64,000 nt of DNA, from positions 248,001 through 312,000 of the forward strand of contig JAQFVV010000187.1 in the NCBI GenBank assembly GCA_028023455.1, read 5' to 3'. Positions 50,001-60,146 of the stretch are shown one piece after another; the stretch's first letter is position 1, and the number at the start of each line of letters is the position of its first letter. The position numbers were made by a program, and so were the translations under genes. The notes under the pieces were generated by a model. That model worked only from the letters and a program-made list of their open reading frames with translations. It did not search any database and was not told the DNA's origin. This DNA is from Epiperipatus broadwayi. Lineage: Eukaryota; Onychophora; Udeonychophora; Euonychophora; Peripatidae.

Positions 50001-50257
50001 AATTTTTTTATTATTATTATTATCATTTATTATGCTAAGTTGTATCTGCTTTCATATTCTTATCATCGGATTAAATTAAATAATGTTTAACCTTCATAAA
50101 ATTGTTTATGAAATTAGTTATTGCCAATTTATTATAAATTCAATTTTTTAATATCAAAATGTTTTATATTGATAACTTGAAGCTAGTTATTTACATGTAT
50201 TACGTATTGTTTTTTAAATTTTTCTCATTTCTGTCTTTCCACACCTTATTTTAATAG
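47051..50257. other. Intron sequence with a T/G homopolymer junction
   Basis: A poly-T tract at about 47085-47100 is followed by a G10 run at 47109-47118. The 47510-47720 stretch is less AT-rich and has short inverted repeats such as cacgcc/ggcgtg, probably a transposon piece I cannot name. No exon was found before exon g. Confidence 0.4.
49133..49507 (+). other. Unassigned 124-codon open frame in intron
   Basis: ATG-initiated and open for 124 codons in AT-rich DNA, with no similarity I recognise. It has several hydrophobic stretches but no clear signal peptide or domain. It lies in the sense orientation within the LRPPRC intron upstream of exon g and does not continue the LRPPRC protein. 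It may be chance or a repeat remnant. Confidence 0.12.
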
Positions 50258-50337
50258 GTAAAAAAGATATCTGAAGATGAGTTAATGAACTTGATAAAAG
50301 AAAATAAGTGTGAAGAAGCATTAGTTTTAGCTCAGAA
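50258..50337 (+). CDS. LRPPRC: LRPPRC-like internal exon g (last in window)
   Basis: Acceptor ccttattttaatag, donor GTAAGG. The exon is entered in phase 0 and leaves two bases (AA) for the next exon. It encodes VKKISEDELMNLIKENKCEE then ALVLAQK, a helix pair that fits the '[23 protein letters not shown]' part of human LRPPRC only loosely. The start with V rather than the human WYEDEK stretch suggests a shorter linker. No continuation was found in the remaining 13.7 kb, so the C-terminal exons are probably outside the window. Confidence 0.8.
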
Positions 50338-50449
50338 GTAAGGAATAAATTTGAATGTTTATAATTAATATCAAAGAAGAAAAATACAACCATGTTATAT
50401 CGTACTGATTAAAATAGGCTATTTATATTAAGATTAATTTATTATATAT

Positions 50450-52942
50450 TGAAACAGTAAGATTCGTATTCGAATCTTAAGTTTCACCTTTTTCTGTCTT
50501 CTCTCACTGACCGGTCTATCCCGCCCAAATTTAAACTTTTGATATCGAGTTGTGTGTGTAACAATATTAAAAATGTATAAATATATGTAGAATTCAACAT
50601 AAACACGCACACATTTCGATCTCAAATTAAAGGCAATAAATACGGATAAAGTAATATAATTTAGATTTCTTTAGCTAAATAAATCTTGTGTAATATTAAT
50701 CATTTATTTTGAATTTATAAGGTTCGTATTTATTGCTTAGTTTAAATTTCGTTAAATAATAATTCTAACAAAATATGATGCAATAATTAATTAAAGTTAA
50801 AATAGTTTTATTCCCTTTTGTCTTTGAAAATTTAAAAGCATCGGTCAGTGATAGATAATAAATTAATTATAGGAAAATTCCAAAAAAATGTAATTAACGA
50901 ATGTAAAAAAAAACAACAAAACAAACAATAGCACAGCAGATTTCTTTCTAATTAAAACCAGCAAAAGCATTGATTATCCTGAGGGCAAGATAAAGAAAAC
51001 CTAAAAATATCTCAACAGAAAAAATTAAAAGATCAAGATAAAAAAAGGAGGCCATCTTGGACTTGCTGGAGACTTTCACCTGAATTTTAGCTTTGCTCTC
51101 GAGTGGAGAGTCTAAAATATCTTAAAATAAATTGATATTGCCAAGGTATGACCGAGTAAGCACCGAGATTATTCTCCATCGGGAGATGGCCCACCATATG
51201 CCGAACTTCACCTTGCCCATCGTAAAAACACCATAATGATCTGCTGCCTGAAATAAACAAGAAAGCCGCTGCTGTTAAAGTCAATAAAAAACCCAAAGAC
51301 AAGAAAGAAAACTGCTAATCACGAACAATCTACTATTAAACAAATGGACGAAAACATCTTATAAAACAGGTACCTGTGTGTGTATCCCAAATTATAGAGT
51401 ACTCTAGTAAATAAGCTATAGCTCATCTCCTACTATTTGTCTAACTTCTAAATGTTAAAATTGTAATTTTGTGAACTAAAATTTGAGAATTAATGTAATC
51501 TGTAAATTTCTCGCATAATCTAGCTTACCTCCCTCTATCCTTCTTAGGTGTGTATTTCTCAAATCTACACTTTATTTATAAGTATCATTGAAATATTACC
51601 TTCTTCTAATTGTCTTAGTTTTAAAGCTAAATCCATAATCGCTTGAACATTGAATGCGTGTCGAATTGTCATTAATATTTGCTTTATAAATAACTTAAAT
51701 TTCATATAAATCGAGACGCATTCAAAGAATCAGTTATTGTAATGCAGGGTCTACTACGTCGTAACAGCTGGCATGCTCGCTGTAATAAGGCCCCTTTTTA
51801 GATATTTTTTTTTGTTATTAAATTTTAATGAATAATTACGGAAATTTCATTTCTTTGAGAGTCACCAATTTTCTTTCAGTCAACGTTGATAATGGGGGGC
51901 CGAGTTTGAAATCTAGTTAAATATTACCATAATCTTTTAGATCTTATACATGTGTTACGTTTTGAAGCCATGATGGCTCATTCCACGCCGTGAATACTCC
52001 GGATTCTATAGGGTTGAATCAACCCCAGTCGTCCTACACAAGTGGACATGATAATGTTCCCGTAGGGCTTGACGACCGTCACGCAGCCAGCTGGCAAATT
52101 GCGACACGGACCGCTTGTCCCTGGTTATGCTCATGTGACACCTTACCTCTTCGGGTCGAGGCAGAGACCAACCCGAAGCCCTTTATAAACTTATTCACAG
52201 CATTGCAACTTCAGTGCTGCCATTTTATATCGCCCTTCTAAAGCGTACCACGTGTTCCTTTATTTAGTTTATCATTCTCTATGTCACTCCGCCTCGGCAT
52301 TATCTCCGTCATCCACTCTCAAATAAATGTTCGCCCTTAGTCGTAAAATAAATATTTTTATTAAATAAATGTATGCCCGCCGCCACGGATGACTCTTGCA
52401 ATGCAAAGTATAAAGCCCCTACAGTACGCATTAGAAATACTCACTTGGGAACCTTAGGTAGCTAGATTACGCCTTCATATAAATGAATGCTCTTTATAAA
52501 TAAATGTACTTTTATATATAGTAAAATTGCCAATTAGCTATTGAAACTCTGAATATAAAATATGATTAATAACATTAATAATGTGTTTTTATTAAATACG
52601 TAAATAAATAATTTTAACTGTACGTCTGTAGTCAAGTTTTCATTTATTCGATGCCCATTATATATATTTCCTCGATTATATATGTGAATTAATATTCGTT
52701 TGATTGTTGGCCAACTCGGAAACAATACCATGAATCTCGTGCATCTCCCTAACCACCGTGCCTAAAGAAGTGTTTACTTATGTCGCATCAGAGGCGTTGT
52801 TCCGTAGATTGTAGTGTGGAACCTATAAGCTATGTTCGAACTCGGTACCATGAGTGGCTTCGCTACTCGGTGGTGCTGCTGTTCTGTGTGGTGGTCGAAT
52901 TCTGCACTATGTTAACGAGATACACGTGTTTTGACTGTTACA
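50450..52942 (-). mobile_element. LTR-like element A, copy 1 (2.49 kb)
   Basis: On the minus strand the element starts TGTAACAGTC and ends ACTGTTTCA. The flanking bases are ATAT on both sides (50446-50449 and 52943-52946), a 4-bp duplication. It is almost identical to the inverted copy at 60147-62632. The TATA-like motif (complement of 52223-52229) and a GAG/GTAAGG donor-like site (complement, near 52146) lie in a GC-richer core. Near the 3' end AAGATTCG-AATA-CGAATCTT forms a hairpin. It encodes no recognisable protein. It could be a solo LTR or a non-autonomous integrase-type DNA element. Confidence 0.85.
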
Positions 52943-52946
52943 ATAT

Positions 52947-53146
52947 GTTGTAAATTTAGAAAATAATAATAATGACCCAAACACATGGTTATGTCCTTTA
53001 AATATCAAAAATAAGTAATTTATACACATAGAAATTTATTTATAAAGCTTATTTAAATGTGCATTTTATTATTTATCTTTTTTTTTAATATCTAAACAAA
53101 TCATACAATATAATATAGAATATCTTTATATAACAACAATTGTATA
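52947..53146. other. Intron spacer
   Basis: AT-rich sequence between LTR-like element A copy 1 and the pogo-like MITE. Nothing recognised. Confidence 0.4.
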
Positions 53147-53148
53147 TA

Positions 53149-54388
53149 CACCTGGGTCTCGTTTTATGCGGTAGATAGGTTCCTCAGAAAATGCGCACAA
53201 AAGAAATCGCACAAAAATAGATGTAACTTACCTTAAAAATGGGGGATACGGACTGTAATTTTCCAAAATTTGCATAAAAGCAAAGCAGCAACGTAAAATT
53301 ACTTTAAAATTCGCATAAAAAAAAAAATAAATAAATAAAATATGACTAATAAAATATTGATAAAAGACAAACTTTTTTTATTTTTTTTATTAACTACAGT
53401 ATTTAATTTTATTCAAAACAATATATTTTTATGCGTAATTTGCATTTTTTTCATACATTTACGGTATTTTATCATTATCGCTATTTGAGACATCAAATTC
53501 ATCATGATGTGATGTGATGTACTGTAGCTTCTCCTTAAACGAAGTCAAGAGGAAATACAAGTAAAACGTTTTCCAATCACTGTTGATCCTTCCCATTTCG
53601 CTAAGCGATCTAAAATTGAAATTTTTGTTTACAAAGAAATTCATCTTCTTGGGTGTTTTTTTCTCTCCGTTAGAATAAACTAAAAGTTTTAAATAAAAAT
53701 AAGAACTTAGACTTACGATAATAAAAAGACACCAACTTACCACTGTTGGGAAAAATTTAATTAAAACTAACAATTAAATTCTTATTTTTGTCTTCAATTT
53801 TTTAATTTTCAATTCTGTTTAAAAATCAAATTTCATCACCTTAATTTCAGATCATGTTACGTAATTTTAAATTGTTAATTACAATTAAAAATCAGATTGT
53901 AATTGTCAAATTTAATTGTGCCACCACTGTTATTCACCTTTTAAAAATAAACTTGCAGACACTAAATGATTAATTGATTACGTACTCTTTTTTTTTAAAA
54001 AGTAAAAATAGAACGTGATTTAAAATGCAAAAACAACATCATACACACTATTTTTCATCTATAACGTTTGAACAGATTTACATTATAATCTTATAAAATT
54101 TATTGTGTGTATATAAAATGGTGAAATTCTGATTTTAAGTGAATTAGGAACTTCTTTATTGCATAAAATCTATTACAGTACTATTATAAAGTGCTGAAAA
54201 TATTGAAATTATTAGATGGAAGTCGAACTCCGATAATGCGCTATTACTTTAAATATGACGTAAGTGCGCGAAATTTATAATATTTAAAATAATAGTGCAT
54301 TATCGGAGCTCGACTTCTGATCTAATAATTTTTATCGCATAACTTCAAAATCGCATTAAAATAATCCGCATAAAACGAGACCCAGGTG
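53149..54388. mobile_element. Pogo/Tigger-like non-autonomous transposon (1.24 kb)
   Basis: The perfect 23-bp terminal inverted repeats begin CACCTGGGTCTCGTTTTATG. TA (within TATATA) flanks both ends. The tip resembles the 'CAGG-ATACCTCGTTTTAT' tips of Tigger elements, and the subterminal DNA is full of tgcg/cgca-type motifs near aaaatcgcat, also typical of that group. No transposase can be read, and the 104-codon minus frame at 53459-53773 has no transposase motifs. Confidence 0.75.
54208..54330. mobile_element. Nested palindromic MITE in the pogo-like element
   Basis: Arms of about 50 bases are near-perfect reverse complements. The left arm contains agtcgaactccgataatgcg and the right arm the complement with a few changes. 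The core is short. Either it inserted into the pogo-like element or it is part of its internal structure. Confidence 0.65.
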
Positions 54389-54390
54389 TA

Positions 54391-56336
54391 TATAATAACA
54401 ATAATCTATTGTAAAATTAACTATCATCTATTATAACAATACAATACATACAAGAAAGAGGAAAAAAAACTGTATAAGTGTATATTATATCATTGTCCAT
54501 CCATTTTTTATTAACCATGTTGTATTAGTTAAATTAATTGATGTTTTGAGCTATTGTTACGCTCTCTGTATTACATTTTTATATATATTTATACAATTAT
54601 GTTGCAATGGTCAAACTATGTATGTTTTGATTATTTACATTTATTTAATTGATTTGGGTACTTTATGATATTTAACATCAGGAACATATATATTTAAATA
54701 AGCTTTGAAAATATTTTCTTTCTTATGATGATAACCACTACACAACCATTATTTGCAATATCAGGCTAGATCCCACAGAACTGAAGTTATTCACAAGGAA
54801 ATGGATGTGGAATAAATATGCAGATCAGACATTATTACATATAAAGAAGTTTACATACTATTTAAGCCAATAACAAACACTAGTTCATTAGAAAATATTA
54901 TAATTGAGACATATATAATTTTTTTTTTTTTTAATGAAACCATTTCTCCAATCTTTTTTCCCATCCAAAGTTTATTTTGATAAAATTTAAAATATTAATC
55001 CTTCAATTAAATTTTACCACATTTACCAGCCTATAGGACACAGCAGCATATAAAATGCATTCATTTTTTTATATACATTTTTAAGCAATAAAAATAATTT
55101 TCTACATTTTTTTATGAATTTCCATAATGATTTACTGTTCTAATTTTACAATTATTTATGTCTGCTGAAAACGTGTCTAAGGAATACTATATATAGTTAG
55201 GTACCTTTTAATCTTCATCCTCAAAATCCAGAACTTTATTTCCAGAGCTAAACATTTTGAAGACTCTCTTTTCTTAACTTTATCTTATTTATTTTGGGGA
55301 TAGATTTATATTTTTGAGAGAACTTTTTTTTATATATTTTAACCATTTAATTTTAAAATAATTTTTTAAAATTATGAGAATGTTATTTTGAATGTTTTGT
55401 TCTGATATTGATATAATTATAAGAGTATATATATATATACTAGTATGACTGTTGTGTAGCTATATATAGCTTACATGTATGCTTATATATGTGTGTATTT
55501 GTAAATATTGTTTGGCAAAAGGATATTAATATAAATCTGAAGTTTTAGACTAACTGAAATTTCAACTCATAATTTTGATTAGCAGCACATAAGATACACC
55601 CTGTATTTTAGGCAAATTTTGAGGTGGGGGGGGGAGTATATTCTATATGCCAGAAAATATGTTGTTTGTTTTATTGATCAAGAATATTTTCTGCAGATTG
55701 AATCCCTGGCCTCTAACATGCATGGCTGACCTTTCAAATATAATACATTTATTTATATTGTAAGCATATTAGCATGGTCACACACATATATCTAGTATGA
55801 TATAATTATAATTAATATACTTTTCTTACAACAATAACTTTAGGAAATGACCACTTTAGATCCAACTTCTGATTTAACAATAATACAATGTAATTAGGTG
55901 AGGTAGTTCTTTGAATCTGACCCCAATTTACTAGTAATACTCCTTAATTAACTGGGATAGCTTCTTTGGATCTGACCCCAAATTTAGAGCAAAAAAAAAA
56001 AACCATGAATAAATCCAACTAATAGATATAGTCTAATAATAAGCAATGATCTAATAATTATATGTATATAATAAGTTCTAACATATACAAAATTTAATTC
56101 ACTGTAATCAAAGGGACTAATTTATGTACAAATGGACTCAGATCTAAATTCTATAGAAACCTTTAACTAAAGGACTAATAATTATACTACTTCTATTATT
56201 TAATCTTAAAAGTCTTACTTTACATATTTTACAAATGTGGATACTTTGCATTTAAAATGAAAATTGTACCTTTATTTATCTGACAATTTCACATTTATTT
56301 ATTTTTTAAATGTTAACTAATCATAACATGTATATA
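54391..56336. other. Intron sequence, no gene seen
   Basis: AT-rich, with (TA)n near 55426-55440, a short poly-G near 55625, and a duplicated phrase 'gaatctgaccccaattta'/'ggatctgaccccaaattta' at 55914-55932 and 55967-55987. No supported gene. Confidence 0.45.
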
Positions 56337-56488
56337 TATGAGACAATATTTGATGAAATTATGTTTCTCACACATATAAAATGGAAGCTAGCACAAAACC
56401 TTATCAAAACAATGTCAAGATAAAATAATTCTCACAGTAAAAGCTAAAAGATAAATATCCTACTTCACAATATATATACTAAATAGTG
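56337..56488 (+). repeat. Family B repeat, copy 3, left part
   Basis: Aligns with 19009-19157 (gaaatta-tttctcac, aagataaaataattctcaca, atatatatactaaatagtg). The alignment stops where the 270-bp palindromic insertion begins and resumes at 62783. Confidence 0.85.
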
Positions 56489-56758
56489 AAATAATGTTTA
56501 AAGGTAAATGGGATAATATGTAACCATTAGAAACCAGTCACCACCTAAACATACCAATACAGATAGTAATCAATATTTCTCACTGTTGTCAAGGCAACCT
56601 CTCCTTTTAATAGCAAGAGTGTCCATATATATTCATTGGACCATTAGTAAGAGTGTATTTCACTCTTGCTATCAAAAGGAGAGATTGCCTTGACAACAAT
56701 GAGAAATATTGATTATTATCTGCATTGGTATGTTTAGATGGTGACTAGTTTCTAATGG
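56489..56758. mobile_element. 270-bp insertion with a long palindrome
   Basis: The segment 56524-56758 is an inverted repeat with arms of about 100 bases and a few mismatches. Its outer tip is CCATTAGAAAC and its inner arm contains gttgtcaaggcaa-ctctcc. The insertion is bounded by ATACTAAATAGTG (56476-56488) and ATACTAAATAATG (56759-56771), a 12/13 direct repeat that occurs once in family B copy 2 at 19.14 kb. That supports a target-site duplication. Confidence 0.8.
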
Positions 56759-57223
56759 ATACTAAATAATGTATTGTAACGGTCAAATATGTATATTCGC
56801 ATAACAAAACCTAGAACTTTAGTAAATCATTCCAAGGCTGACCAGAATACAGTGGTGCAACCACAGGTCTGATATAGCCCTAGTTCCTTTACTATTGCTC
56901 CGAGATTTACCACCTTGCGGATGACACATAAGTTTACAGCAGTATTTTCTTTCATCACGTTCCGGCAGTAGAATATCAGTAGAACAAAAGACTGTAAACA
57001 AGTTGGCATTCTATCTAATATAGCTATATAGGTATCATGTGGCTAGAATATGGTTATTAAACAATGAAATTATTTTTAATAAATAATTACTAAATGATGG
57101 AATGATTATGAGTCAGTGAGCAAGACTAAGACATGAAGCAAAGTTAAATTTAAAATTAATTTAATAAAGTTAAATTTTGAAATACTAATCAAAACAAAAT
57201 TACAATAGTTAGATGCTTGGTCT

Positions 57224-57545
57224 CACACGCAGGTGATTAAGGGATGTTTACATTAAGTTTGGGTTCACACGCAAGTGATGATTTTAGATATATAATTCTT
57301 TATGGCTGAGTTTTACATGGCTTGATTTACATATATAGGTGGTATGTGAAATCACTCGCAGGTGATATTAAGTTTCTAGTTACAAATTATCGGGTTTTTT
57401 ACATATATGTCTATCACTCGTAGGTGATAATTTAATTTATATATAGCGTTTTAATCACTCGCAGGTGATTGTAATTTCTAGGTTACAAATATTTAATTTA
57501 CTTAGCTATATATATGAATCTATCACTCACAGGTGATGAAATTAT
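57224..57545. repeat. Cluster of CAGGTG-containing palindromes in element C
   Basis: Six related sites near 57226, 57267, 57350, 57411, 57451 and 57520 have the form atcactcgcaggtgat, an interrupted palindrome around CAGGTG, with variants cgtaggtgat and cacaggtgat. Spacing is 40-85 bases and the intervening text is partly shared (ctaggttacaaat). CAGGTG is an E-box core. Confidence 0.8.
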
Positions 57546-57744
57546 AATACATTTGAATTTACATTTTCATGAGCTTTAATATTATTTTATGACTAAATGA
57601 ATTTGCTCATGATTATCTATGCCTAGTTTATGCTATAATAGGATCTAGATCTGCTTTATAGTTAGTAGAAGTGATTATAAATTTTTATAAAGAACATTTT
57701 ACTAAGCACGAATAATCAATATATTCTCTATATAGCTAATATAC

Positions 57745-57825
57745 AGGCAAAACTCACTATACGTATGCCATACACAAGCATAAGAGATGGTGGTTATGTG
57801 ATGTTTATTAGCTAAATACACTTTA
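57745..57825. repeat. Family A fragment inside element C
   Basis: Contains aggcaaaactcactat, then caagcataagagatggtggt and tatgtgatgttta, the two outer landmarks of family A in a compact form. It is flanked by tagctaat and attagcta. Confidence 0.6.
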
Positions 57826-60146
57826 AATTGGATTCGAATTCAGATCAAAGCTGAAAATAACAATTATAATGGCGGGATGAATTGATTATTGGCAGCCAGA
57901 CTTCAGATACTAAGGCGTATGGAAAACATACAATTCTGGGTCTTTGCGTCTCATATATGTGCTTTATTCACGGGATTTTTACCAAGTCACGATTCCCTTT
58001 GACCGAACTCATTGCTGTGAAATAAGAGACCTTTAGTCCGGATGATCGAGCAACTTATTTAAGTGGGAGTTTTATGCTCCAAGGAGTCTCATGCTCCATT
58101 CCTAAGAATGCAGAATGGAGAAGTTCGAACCCGTCCACCATCTGAAGAAAGTAATTGCCCGAACTAAGAGTAATGGTGCAGCACGACCACATACAACCAT
58201 TAAAGAATACAGCAGCAAGTGAATACGCCGTAGCGTTTCTTAAGGACACATACGCACCGCGGACAACATTATCATATAACAAAATTTAAGACGCTAAATA
58301 ATAGTTTCCTTCATGAAACTACCCTGTATCAGTTCATTTCATAGTATTTATAATTATACTATTAAGGAAAGTTTATGAATCCAAGTTACAAAGCTATCTA
58401 TATAGGCTTTTATTTCTCTAAGGAGGATTACAGCATAGTAAAGGAAATTACAATATAGAATTATAGATTATGCTGTATTTCATCACTTCAACTGAATATT
58501 AGTTACATATTATATTTAAAGCAAATTTATCTTAGAATAGTGATAAGCTTGTAAGTATATCTTAATTAAAATATTTTATCCATTTCAAAACAGAGCTTTT
58601 TGTTTGTGCGTCAATAAGCGCGAAGTTACGTAAATACGCGTGAGAATCTATATTTACTTCTCACTAATGATTTAATTATGAATAAAACTCGGTTTTTAAT
58701 ACATATAGCTTAAACAATAACATAACTAAAACAATAAGATTTGGCATAGATTTAATTAAAACGAAATGTAAGATTTAATATAAGATTAGATTTCACGTAT
58801 GTGAAATCTGAAATTTGGTTTTGTTTTAAAATGAAATTTATATGACATTCGCTGAAATTTGATTGATTCAGTTTCGACAATTTTAAGTTTATAAGATTAA
58901 TGATGGCAATTATTATCATTAACTTAACATATACAAAATAACTTAGAAAATTTAATAATTATTTTAAAACAGATCATTTTGTATTATACGTGACTAAAGT
59001 TGTATTAAAACATTTAAAATATAGATTTTAGCAAGTTAAAACTAAATTACTTTTAATTATTCAAAATAGAATGAATACATAACTAAATCAATCATAAATA
59101 AATTCAGCAAGTAAACCAATAAATAAATCATATCAACAAATCATAAAGCAGTTAAATCAGTATTTATCAACTATTAAATTATTAAACTAGTTATCAAATA
59201 TTAAATCAGTTTTTAAATCAAATCAGGCAAGATTTTAAGATTGAAACAAAATAAAATTACATTTAGAAGTAAGTTTAGTTTACATTATTATTATGGCCAT
59301 TGATTTAGATTAAACTAGCAATTTAGAGTTGAGTTTAGTTGAAAGCTTTAGAACTGAAGGAATATTTACCATTTTCTTCTCTTTTCTATGCTGGCAATAT
59401 ATTTCTTGACCGTAGGACCTCTTTAGGTGGTGACTGCTGTTACTTCATCTTTTTCCGCATCAGGTAGCTTTTCATCAAGGGTCAGAAGGTAAGGGTTTAG
59501 TCTTCTAGCCCAATATGATCATCATCACTTTTTCTTGTAAGAACTTTGTTAAAATCATAGAGAGTAGAATCTTTAAAGATGCTACAGCAGCTTATATACC
59601 AGCACACACACACACCCCTCTTCTTCGTTATATTATTTTTAGATTAGTTTCCTTAGCTTACTCGCTGTTTCTAAATTCAGTAGAATTCCGCTGTGATTAT
59701 TTTTCACTTAGGTCAATCTTAACCTCCGTGACACGCGGTAATTTATGCAATCTTTTAATTTAAATCTATTTTTAACCCTTAATTAAAACTGGGTCAATTT
59801 TATAGCGAGAAGGATTAATTTTTCTGGCATCACTATTACTAGAAAAACAAATCTTAAATTATGGAAAAACATTTTGTTATATATGTAACTCGACCATTTA
59901 ATTTAGCGATATATGCCGAATTATATAATTTCAAATATAATTAATTTAATAAATATTTTAAAATAAAGAAATCTTAATGTTTTAAATTCTATTAATATTA
60001 TTCTAGCATATATGTAGTCTTAAGTTACACATACAACTCGTTTTTCATTTAATTATTATTAGAAATATATATGTGCGCATTTATAGAGGTTTACATATAT
60101 AAATGCAATTTTCTCTATATGTAGAGATATACGCACATACACATAG

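Noticed and set aside
51087-52241. Paired short open frames repeated at 60903-62006
   Set aside because: They are conserved only because the two LTR-like A copies are nearly identical. They face different strands, are short, and show no known protein motif.
53459-53773. 104-codon frame as a pogo transposase
   Set aside because: No DDE, CENP-B or HTH features; it overlaps the AT-rich interior of a non-autonomous element.
57224-57545. CRISPR-like array of short palindromic repeats
   Set aside because: Spacing varies, spacers share sequence, and the region is inside a eukaryotic mobile element.
59158-59163. TCA followed by GTAT as the end of element C
   Set aside because: It matches the duplication by chance, but the family B empty site places the true end at 62778, where the tip GACTGTTTCA also matches element A.
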